NCBI GenBank assembly: GCA_024230435.1 | Contig: JAAERL010000304.1 | Span: 1-47,262 of the forward strand | Direction of reading: 5' to 3' | DNA: 47,262 nucleotides | Source of the DNA: Desulfobacteraceae bacterium | Lineage (GTDB): Bacteria > Desulfobacterota > Desulfobacteria > Desulfobacterales > Desulfosarcinaceae | Part shown: positions 16,193 through 23,293 of the stretch, piece after piece | How positions within the stretch are numbered: position 1 is the first letter of the stretch | Layout: each line of letters opens with the position of its first letter | Position numbers and translations under genes: made by a program | The notes under the pieces: model-generated | The model's database searches: none | Seen by the model: only the letters and a program-made list of their open reading frames with translations | What the model was told of the DNA's origin: nothing

Positions 16193-16269
16193 GTGAATAT
16201 TCACCAATACCACTTTTACCGGAAGGTTGCCCCTGATCCTTCCCAGTATCACGGCCATAACCTTTCGGT
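16193..16269 (+). other. Structured intergenic element, copy 3 (diverged, with compensatory changes)
   Basis: GTGAATATTCAC is followed by ACCGGAAGGTT (16218-16228) pairing with AACCTTTCGGT (16259-16269). An inner TGAT/ATCA stem encloses a loop that keeps CCCAG. Compared with copies 1 and 2, the inner stem changed from CGAT/ATCG to TGAT/ATCA and the outer stem changed on both sides, which preserves pairing. The lower part (GGATTAT and GC-rich stems) is not recognisable. Confidence 0.5.
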
Positions 16270-16381
16270 ATTCATCCCCGCGCCCCTCCATTGGGTTGGC
16301 GAACAGTCTGCCCCGGACAATAAACGGCGTTGCTAAGGAAGGCTCCGCCACCTCTAACTGCGGTGGATTCCCTCCTGCTTT

Positions 16382-16555
16382 AAGGCGATTGGCGGAAAAG
16401 AATATACCAGATTGAGCTTCGATTTTTTTTCGTATTCAAGGCGCGCCAAAAATTGATGATCAGTTTGCATACTTAACGTATTCGGGCTTTGGCATAACGC
16501 AGAAGACGGGAAAAAAGACATACAAGATGGTATATTCTTTAACACAAATCGCCTA
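16382..16555 (-). repeat. Palindromic repeat family A, copy 3 (inverted)
   Basis: About 174 bases from AAGGCGATTGGCGGAAAAG to AAATCGCCT, in the opposite orientation to the copies at 3437 and 5485. It lies between the secreted-protein array and the AMMECR1 gene, so it separates two convergent transcripts. Confidence 0.87.
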
Positions 16556-16567
16556 AGGGCTTGAAAA

Positions 16568-17152
16568 TCACTCTTGAAAATATTGCACGTGATAGGTCTG
16601 TATAGCCAACTCGCTTTTGCGCCAGGCATTTTTATCCAAACCGGCTTTGAGGCATAAATGCGACAAAAACTGCTCAGGCTCCGGCAACTGTTTCCAGACC
16701 TGGGGCAAAAAAGTTGCGCCCGCCAGCCCCTTACGGATAATCACGCCATCCACGTTTGGACGCAATTTGCGTTTGAGGTCATCGCCATCAGTATATTCAA
16801 GAGCGTGCGGCCGGGTCAGGATACTGACTTCGATGCTGACGCAATCCAATTCCCTATTGTTCAGCGGACGAAACCGCGGATCTTTTAGGGCGGCTTTCAG
16901 GGCATTTTCGGCAATATCATCCACTAAAGATTTATCACCTTCCAAACTGCCGATGCAACCTCTGAGCTGCTTGCCGATTTTCAAAGTTACAAAAGTACCG
17001 CAAGTCTTTTGCATGACAGGTGTTTTTAAAAAATCGGCTAATTGCTTGCCGTTATCTGCTTTGCGGCCGAAATGCTCCATCAGGGTTTTCCTCGCCAAAT
17101 CGACCAGGGCTTGCCCTTGTTTGTCTGTTAATTTATCAGATTCAGATACCAT
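16568..17152 (-). CDS. AMMECR1-domain protein (AmmeMemoRadiSam system protein A type)
   Basis: A 194-residue single-domain protein with the AMMECR1 hallmark LRGCIGSLEG and the following VSILTRP segment. The ATG at 17152 follows GGAG by about eight bases and is preferred to a longer in-frame start at 17173. In many bacteria AMMECR1 is encoded beside MEMO and a radical SAM protein; neither is near here. It starts 14 bases after the acyl-CoA synthetase stop, so the two are probably one transcript. Biochemical function of the family is not settled. Confidence 0.9.
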   Translation of the reverse strand: MVSESDKLTDKQGQALVDLARKTLMEHFGRKADNGKQLADFLKTPVMQKTCGTFVTLKIGKQLRGCIGSLEGDKSLVDDIAENALKAALKDPRFRPLNNRELDCVSIEVSILTRPHALEYTDGDDLKRKLRPNVDGVIIRKGLAGATFLPQVWKQLPEPEQFLSHLCLKAGLDKNAWRKSELAIQTYHVQYFQE

Positions 17153-17166
17153 TGAAAAATCTCCAT

Positions 17167-18816
17167 TTAGCAAATGTATTGTCTACGCAATGCTCTTTTA
17201 TTTACTTTACCCTCACTTGTTTTCGCAAGAGATTCTGTAAAAACAATTTTATCCGGAACGGCAAATTTAGAAAGCTTTCCGTTCTGAATATATTCGAGAA
17301 AAAAGTCTTTAAAATCTTGCTCACTGGTTTTGTCCCGGAATTCCGGCTTCAACACTACAATCAGCAGGGGCCGTTGCCCCCACTTGTCATCAGGAACACC
17401 AATTACCGCTGCTTGGCTGACCGATGGATGTTCACTGACAATATTTTCTAACTGCACAGAAGAAATCCATTCGCTCCCGCTTTTGATTGCATCTTTGAGC
17501 CGGTCGGTTATCTGCAAGTAACCATCCTCATCAATAAATCCGATATCACCAGTGTGCAGCCAGCCCTTTTCCCATAGCTCACTGCTTTTTTCAAAATCGT
17601 TAAAATACCCTGAAGTTAACCATGGCGCACGAACAACTATTTCGCCTGTGGTCTTACCGTCCCAGGCGACAGAACGGCCATGTTCGTTGAGCACTTTAAG
17701 TTGCACATGCGAAATGGGCAAACCTGTGCGGCAACGCATATCGATCTGCTCGGATTGACTCCAGTCGGACATGTGGGGTTTTAAATTGCTGATACATAAA
17801 ACAGGACAGGTCTCCGACATGCCATAGCCAGTAAACAAATTAACACCTAACTGCATGGCTGACCTGCACAATCCCTTGGAAAGAACAGATCCTCCGATAA
17901 TCATTTTCCAGTCGGAAAAATCGGTTTTTTTAGCGGCCTCACAGTTGATCAGCATATGAAGAATGTCAGGCGCGCAATGGGAAAATGTAACCTTTTCCTT
18001 TGTTTTTAAATGCAATAGCATATCCGGCTCATAGCGGCCCGGATAGACTTGTCTGGCCCCTAGATGGGTCATTAAATAGGGCATTCCCCAGGCATGGACA
18101 TGAAACATCGGCGTGATGGGCATATAAACATCCGCCGAAGAGATGTTCGCCTGTGAACTGAACCCGCTAAGCGCGGCCATAACACAAAACGTGTGAAGCA
18201 CGATTTGCCGGTGGCTATAAAAAACGCCTTTTGGCCCGCCTGTAGTACCAGCGGTATAAAAAACAGTAGCCAAGCTGTTTTCATCAAAATCCGGAAAAGT
18301 ATAAGCTTCCGGATTATCTGCCAGTAAAGTCTCATATTCCGCGTCAAGCTTTAGCAGAGTGGATAGGTGCTCGCGTGAATCGTTGATGAGGATAATTTTT
18401 TTGACTGTATTTATTTTATCCCTAACTGCCTCAAGCAGTGGTAAAAAGTCTGCATTGGCAATAAGCACATCGTCTTGGGCATGGTTTATCGTATAAACCA
18501 GCTGATCCTTTGAAAAATGAACATTGATGGTATGCAGCACAGCCCCCATCATCGGAACAGCAAAAAAGCATTCCAAATAGCGATGACTGTCCCAGTCCAT
18601 AACGCCCACGGTTTGTCCGGCGGTAACGCCCATTGATTCTAAGGCATTGGCGAGCTGCGCCACCCGGCCCGCCAGATCTGAATAGGTATAACATATGCTG
18701 TCACGGTAAATAATTTGCTGATAAGGCGCGTATATAATCGGCGTTTCCAGCAAATGTTTAATGAGCAAAGGATAACGATGTACAAAATGATCAGGTTCGA
18801 TGATTCTGGTTTTCAT
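17167..18816 (-). CDS. Long/medium-chain fatty acyl-CoA synthetase (AMP-binding family)
   Basis: A 549-residue ANL-superfamily enzyme that activates a carboxylate with ATP to an acyl-adenylate and then to acyl-CoA. Core motifs are present: YTAGTTGGPKGV (phosphate loop), TGYGMSET, GWLHTGDIGFIDEDGY, DRLKDAIKSGSEWISS, and the C-terminal catalytic lysine in SEGKVNKRALR. The ATG at 18816 follows GGAGGAG and beats an in-frame start 42 bases upstream. The chain length of the substrate cannot be read; the GGSVLSKGL and FHVHAWGMPY segments resemble medium/long-chain enzymes. Repeat B lies upstream. Confidence 0.9.
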   Translation of the reverse strand: MKTRIIEPDHFVHRYPLLIKHLLETPIIYAPYQQIIYRDSICYTYSDLAGRVAQLANALESMGVTAGQTVGVMDWDSHRYLECFFAVPMMGAVLHTINVHFSKDQLVYTINHAQDDVLIANADFLPLLEAVRDKINTVKKIILINDSREHLSTLLKLDAEYETLLADNPEAYTFPDFDENSLATVFYTAGTTGGPKGVFYSHRQIVLHTFCVMAALSGFSSQANISSADVYMPITPMFHVHAWGMPYLMTHLGARQVYPGRYEPDMLLHLKTKEKVTFSHCAPDILHMLINCEAAKKTDFSDWKMIIGGSVLSKGLCRSAMQLGVNLFTGYGMSETCPVLCISNLKPHMSDWSQSEQIDMRCRTGLPISHVQLKVLNEHGRSVAWDGKTTGEIVVRAPWLTSGYFNDFEKSSELWEKGWLHTGDIGFIDEDGYLQITDRLKDAIKSGSEWISSVQLENIVSEHPSVSQAAVIGVPDDKWGQRPLLIVVLKPEFRDKTSEQDFKDFFLEYIQNGKLSKFAVPDKIVFTESLAKTSEGKVNKRALRRQYIC

Positions 18817-18848
18817 CACATCTCCTCCCAACGAATTAATGGTCTTAA

Positions 18849-18996
18849 AAGATGCCAATAAACCGTTGCGCCGGATTTGAATTCGTTTTCCAAAAACAAC
18901 GATGGGTGTATACTCATATACTCATTGTCTGTGCTCATTGGCGCAACAGACAAAAACGAATTTAAGGACAAACAAGAGTGGCATATAAGCATCTTC
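18849..18996. repeat. Palindromic repeat family B, copy 2
   Basis: The left arm AAGATGCCAATAAACC...GAATTCGTTTTC and the right arm ending CATATAAGCATCTT are inexact complements. The centre has TATACTCATATACTCATTG. It is upstream of the acyl-CoA synthetase gene and could influence its expression. Confidence 0.75.
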
Positions 18997-19036
18997 GGCA
19001 ACCCTAAGAATGAAAATTTTAATTTTTCAATAAGAT

Positions 19037-19052
19037 AGTGGCCATCGGCGAA
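19037..19052 (+). repeat. Motif C copy (isolated)
   Basis: AGTGGCCATCGGCGAAA in the spacer after the LOG-domain gene. It is one of three copies of the GCCCATCGGCGAAA-like motif. Confidence 0.4.
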
Positions 19053-19168
19053 ATAGTAAAAATTTGTTCGAGAAGATATCGATCAAAGTTTTCATTTCCG
19101 GATGGGCGCGAGACAGCATGATTAATGTTTAACCCCTTTCTGCTGCCTGAAAAGGTTTGCCGGATCAG

Positions 19169-21148
19169 TCAAAAAAGCTGTAATTGGCTTCGATAAACAT
19201 TAATAACCACTTGTGGATCATCGGTGATCACAAGCTGATCGAGAATCCAGTCCGGAGCCCGCTGATGTGTCACCATAATTTGGATCTGCTTACGCATTGC
19301 CGCCCAGAAACCCTTTTCACTCTCTGTGTTAAAAAGAATAATGGGTACCCGATCCATAATCGAGAGCTTCATATTGCACAACGTGATCCCCAATTCTTCA
19401 AGAGAACCTAAACCACCAACATTGAAAATGGGAAAAGACGCTATTTCAAACCACTTTTGTCGGCTATGCCGGCATGTGGATTGAAACACCTGGCAAAAAT
19501 CCACGTCCGTAGTCATGGATTGATCGGTAATATCCAAATAATTGGCGCCTGACAATATACCTTTTTTTCGAGCCAGGGTATTGGCCACCTCCATTACGCC
19601 GCTGCCGCCTCCGGTAACAATACCGATATTTTTTCCCCAGAACGCCACCAGAGCGTCCATCAAATTGCCCAAACGTTGCTCTCCGGCCCGGGAAAGAGTA
19701 TACGTGGAGCCATAAAAGGCAAACAGCATGGACTTGTGAAAGGCCGCCAAACGATTTAGGACTACAAAATATCCCTTTCCATCGCGCATGGTATGTATCA
19801 TCAAGCTCCGGTTCAGGGTGCAGGACCAGTAAACATCCACGCCAAAAGCGTTGTACTCGGCAAGGCGCGCATGATCTTCCTGGGATAAAAAATGCCCGTG
19901 ATTCTCTGAGGCTTCATAAAAATAGATAGCCTCTATCTTTGCATCAGCGGCCAGATTTATAATGTCACGATGTTCCACAATATTTGGAAAATATTTCAAA
20001 ACTAAAATAATAGGCGATGTTATTGCATCCTTGTCGATATGCGAGGTGGCGTAAATATGAGGGCACTTGCTTCGCCTGGAAAAATCAAGACGGGTGGTAC
20101 CGCACTGTGCTTTTGAAATTGTACATTTTTCAGGCGGCCCATTGTTATAAATTTTTGTATTTTCAGCCTTTTCCTGTGTTGATGTTAAAACGGCCGCGGT
20201 TTTTCCACGATAATGGCACGTGTTCATCTCTTGAGCGCTGATTTGCAGTTGAATTTCATCCAGCTTTTTAAGAGTTAAGCGCTTGTAATTGCGCACCGTG
20301 GTTTTTCGCCGTTCAGTAAATTTGCGTTTTGGCGCGCCGTATACCCTTGCGCTGATTAAGGGATTGACAATGGGGTTAGAGGTGCCGTTGATAATTTCCA
20401 GATAAATCCTGATCCCTCTGGTTTTAATGGGGTCCAGGACCGTAGCAGGCAAGTTGCGGCCAAGTGAAAAACCGCTTTGTAAAACCACATAATGCTCGTT
20501 CAAATACATCGAACAGGTTGTAATCACACCCTCGCCAGGCGGAATCACAAGGTTGTGAACTGCCGTATAGATTTGATGGCGGCTAAGGATCTCGCGGCCG
20601 TCCTCGCGCAGTAAAACCCGTCCAAAAAATTGATTATCGATATCTTCGCGAAGATGACAAACAACCTTATGAGGAGTGATAACGATACTGCCATCGCTGG
20701 AAATCGCCGTAGAAGCAGGTAACTTGAGTTCAGCCCGTTCAATGGCTGTCATCACTTCTTCTGATGTAAGCAATGCATCCGGATCGCAAAAGACCAATCT
20801 TCCCACCGGCAGTCCCTGATCAAAGAACGTGCGCAGCTGGTCCAGGGCCGGATAACCAGGAATCACGGCTGAAGCGGTTTGAGTTACAATCAGCACATCG
20901 TTTTGAATCTGGTCCGCCAACAAGGTGTCACAGACAATTTGAACACCCAGGCGAGCTATACGGGAACGTTCGCTGAAAACGATATGCTCGGGGTTAGAGC
21001 GAATACGAGTCACCATATGCTCGGATAATCCAAAGGCTGTTTGAAAAACGATTCGATCCGGCTCATTGGCAAGCACCTTTTGAATGACACCATCGCCGGA
21101 CTGCAGCATTCCTCTATAGGATCTGTTATCTCTCACGATTTTCGTCAT
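19169..21148 (-). CDS. Large protein with C-terminal LOG (lysine-decarboxylase-like) Rossmann domain
   Basis: A 659-residue protein; ATG at 21148 (AAGGG five bases upstream) is preferred to GTG at 21277, which lacks a ribosome site. The last ~190 residues form a LOG/PF03641 domain: VTGGGSGVMEVANTLARKKG and the nucleotide-binding NVGGLGSLEELG, corresponding to PGGxGTxxE. LOG proteins cleave nucleoside monophosphates to base plus ribose phosphate. The first ~470 residues are not recognised; they include a Rossmann-like stretch and a basic linker (KRKFTERRKTTVRNYKRLTL). The length resembles nucleosidases with extra regulatory domains such as PpnN, but the N-terminal region is far longer. It is divergent from the zinc-ribbon gene at 21619. 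Confidence 0.8.
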   Translation of the reverse strand: MTKIVRDNRSYRGMLQSGDGVIQKVLANEPDRIVFQTAFGLSEHMVTRIRSNPEHIVFSERSRIARLGVQIVCDTLLADQIQNDVLIVTQTASAVIPGYPALDQLRTFFDQGLPVGRLVFCDPDALLTSEEVMTAIERAELKLPASTAISSDGSIVITPHKVVCHLREDIDNQFFGRVLLREDGREILSRHQIYTAVHNLVIPPGEGVITTCSMYLNEHYVVLQSGFSLGRNLPATVLDPIKTRGIRIYLEIINGTSNPIVNPLISARVYGAPKRKFTERRKTTVRNYKRLTLKKLDEIQLQISAQEMNTCHYRGKTAAVLTSTQEKAENTKIYNNGPPEKCTISKAQCGTTRLDFSRRSKCPHIYATSHIDKDAITSPIILVLKYFPNIVEHRDIINLAADAKIEAIYFYEASENHGHFLSQEDHARLAEYNAFGVDVYWSCTLNRSLMIHTMRDGKGYFVVLNRLAAFHKSMLFAFYGSTYTLSRAGEQRLGNLMDALVAFWGKNIGIVTGGGSGVMEVANTLARKKGILSGANYLDITDQSMTTDVDFCQVFQSTCRHSRQKWFEIASFPIFNVGGLGSLEELGITLCNMKLSIMDRVPIILFNTESEKGFWAAMRKQIQIMVTHQRAPDWILDQLVITDDPQVVINVYRSQLQLF

Positions 21149-21551
21149 AACACCCTTTCGTTGAATATTTGTCATTTCGTCAAACAAATAACGATATGAA
21201 ATGCCGCCATTAAATAATTTTATAGGTAACTGCCGAATTTTGTCACTTTCCACCTGTAATTCAAACTTAAATAACACTGAATAACGCTGATTCGAAAAAA
21301 ATCGTTTCGCTATTGTTATTTTTGATAAAACAGCCTCCGGCTCTTTAATGTTTATAACGGATAAAATGATAGCCCAAAACGATATAAATTGTGTTTCTCA
21401 TACGCTTAATTTTGCACAAAATCAGATAATTAACAGATATTCAAAAGGAAAAAATTCTGTTTGAAAATGAAGGTTCCCGGGCAACTTTAGTACAGATTTA
21501 ATTTATACTTCAGTATGCAAAATCAGCCAATTGTTTTCAAGAAGTTATTAA

Positions 21552-21567
21552 TGGCACATAAATTGCA
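21552..21567 (+). promoter_or_regulatory. Sigma-54 promoter for the zinc-ribbon membrane protein gene
   Basis: TGGCACATAAATTGCA is a near-consensus -24/-12 element (TGGCAC-N5-TTGCA), with GG and GC ten bases apart. It would start transcription near 21578, about 40 bases before the ATG at 21619. The remaining 270 bases back to the LOG gene are AT-rich and show nothing else recognisable. Confidence 0.72.
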
Positions 21568-21618
21568 AAAAATACTCATCTACAGCTACTTGCTTAATTT
21601 TTCAATTAAGGATTAACT

Positions 21619-22929
21619 ATGAAATGCTCAAAGTGCGGATATACACGTCAAGAAATAGACAATCGATTTGTACCCGCGACGGAATGCCCATCGTGCGGAA
21701 TTATTTACTCAAAAACCAATAACGAGCTAAGCAGGCCTCAAAAATTTAGTCTGGCGGGAGCTTTATCAAACAAGCCGAGTCCGGTTGCCCTGGAGAGCTT
21801 AAAAAAAGCCCATGAACGGGTGGAAAAAAAATTACGCGAACAAATACAAACGCATAAGGTTGATGAACGCCACGCCCAGACACTGGAACGCGCCAGGAAT
21901 ATTGCCGCCATAGAACTACGTAAAAGAAAAACCGAATATGATAAAGAAACTCAAAGCCAGGAAGACGAAAAACCGGTTAGAACAGAGCTGGCCGCCATAG
22001 ACGCATCATGGACGAAAGTATTAAAAAACGCCTTGGATTCAAGTCCGGAAACACAAGCGGCACATGCAGACCGGCAGACAGTTGATACGCAAAACAGCAA
22101 ATGGCAAACTAAGGCTTTTGACAGCCAACCCGTCATTGAGACGGAAAAGCTTTTTGATGATATGCCGGTTCAAGAGGATACAGCGGTTCAAGAGGATACA
22201 GCGGTTCAAGAAGATACAGCGGTTCAAGAAGATACAGCGGTTCAAGAGGATTCAGAGGTTCAAGAGGATACAGAGGTTCAAAATCTTCCTGATATTTTTG
22301 AAGAAGCCATTGCAGCCGATTCGAAAAAAACAACGGCAGAGTCCATTTTGAGCAAACTGGATCAAGTGTCAGACGGCAAAGCAGTCGATGAAATGAACGG
22401 CACACATCACTATGCGTCCTACGAATTAGGCGATATAATCGTACCTGCCTTAGAGCAGGAAAAACCAGGTCAAACAAGCCAGCCACTCATCGTTACCAAG
22501 ACCGATGCTGATCAGCAAACCGAACCTGCCAGGGCCAAAGCAACGGCTGCCTATGCATTCAGTCATGAAGACTTACACCCCGGCGGGCCAGGCTTGATGC
22601 GTTTTCTTCCGGCCGCGGCCTGGGTAATCCTTTTTGCCGGAATCACCGGTTCTATTGTTTCCTGGATAACTCTTAAACATTTTGAAGCCAGCGCCCCGGG
22701 CATAACAGCCCAGAGCCCCAATATGCTGCTGGTTGGCCTGCTGCTTGGTTTTGCTTATATGGCCACGGGAGTACTTGGCTTTGCTTTTTTAGGAGTATCA
22801 TCTGTTCTGAACCGCCAAATCAAAGAGATCCGGAAATTGCTGCTGAACCAGAATCAACTGCTTTCAAATCAAACTCATAGCGCAATTGACCGGACACCTG
22901 AAAAAGAAAAAATCGAAGAAAGAAAATAA
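21619..22929 (+). CDS. Zinc-ribbon protein with hexapeptide repeat and two C-terminal membrane helices
   Basis: A 436-residue protein of unknown function. It has an N-terminal zinc ribbon of two CxxC pairs (KCSKCGY and CPSCGI), a long charged, probably coiled and disordered region (about 60-320), and two membrane helices at about 328-350 and 368-392, followed by a short cytoplasmic tail (SVLNRQIKEIRKLLLNQ). Residues 184-219 are six copies of VQEDTA/VQEDSE encoded by an 18-base tandem repeat. AAGGA lies eight bases before the ATG. The sigma-54 promoter suggests regulated expression, and the layout suggests a membrane-anchored scaffold. Confidence 0.85.
   Translation: MKCSKCGYTRQEIDNRFVPATECPSCGIIYSKTNNELSRPQKFSLAGALSNKPSPVALESLKKAHERVEKKLREQIQTHKVDERHAQTLERARNIAAIELRKRKTEYDKETQSQEDEKPVRTELAAIDASWTKVLKNALDSSPETQAAHADRQTVDTQNSKWQTKAFDSQPVIETEKLFDDMPVQEDTAVQEDTAVQEDTAVQEDTAVQEDSEVQEDTEVQNLPDIFEEAIAADSKKTTAESILSKLDQVSDGKAVDEMNGTHHYASYELGDIIVPALEQEKPGQTSQPLIVTKTDADQQTEPARAKATAAYAFSHEDLHPGGPGLMRFLPAAAWVILFAGITGSIVSWITLKHFEASAPGITAQSPNMLLVGLLLGFAYMATGVLGFAFLGVSSVLNRQIKEIRKLLLNQNQLLSNQTHSAIDRTPEKEKIEERK
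22168..22275 (+). repeat. In-frame 18-base minisatellite (VQEDTA repeat)
   Basis: Six consecutive 18-base units of GTTCAAGAGGATACAGCG type, with small substitutions in the last two, encode an acidic hexapeptide repeat. The unit is a multiple of three, so changes of copy number keep the frame. Confidence 0.9.
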
Positions 22930-22941
22930 AAGCTTTAATAA

Positions 22942-23009
22942 AGCGCTGACAACAATTTTTAACCTTAATTTTGAAGCTTTAGCATTGACCCCAACCCGCT
23001 GTCAGCGCT
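22942..23009. repeat. Ten-base inverted repeat after the zinc-ribbon gene
   Basis: AGCGCTGACA (22942-22951) is perfectly complementary to TGTCAGCGCT (23000-23009), with 48 bases between. It could pair in the transcript downstream of the stop at 22929. There is no U-run, so it is not a canonical terminator. Confidence 0.5.
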
Positions 23010-23052
23010 ATTATACCCGTCAAGGTTCCAAAAAAAAATCCACTTTTTAGGC

Positions 23053-23264
23053 TTGGAAGCTTCAAATCACCCGTTTTTGCGTCGGATTTTGGTTTGTTTT
23101 TCAGTCGTTTGGAAGCTTAAAAACGCCCGGCAGCGCACCGGATTTGAATTCGTTTGCAAGGATGCACGCCCATTGTCTGTGCCCTTTGGTCCAACGAAGA
23201 TATCGGACAAATTCGCCAATTTGCCGGCAGTGCAAAAAAAGATTCGATGATTTAAGACTTCCAA
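23053..23264. repeat. Palindromic repeat family B, copy 3 (longest, partly duplicated)
   Basis: Starts TTGGAAGCTTCAAATCACC and ends in the inexact complement GATTTAAGACTTCCAA. A second TTGGAAGCTT-like left arm occurs about 58 bases in, so the copy looks internally duplicated. It lies between the zinc-ribbon gene and the activator gene. Confidence 0.65.
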
Positions 23265-23293
23265 ACCGGTCTTAAAATTAATAAAGGAGCATT

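Noticed and set aside
22039-22486. Open frames rich in LEPLYP or KRIQRF repeats over the minisatellite
   Set aside because: They are out-of-frame or opposite-strand readings of the VQEDTA-encoding 18-base repeat.
22942-23009. Rho-independent terminator after the zinc-ribbon gene
   Set aside because: The ten-base inverted repeat has a 48-base loop and no following T-run, so it is listed only as an inverted repeat.
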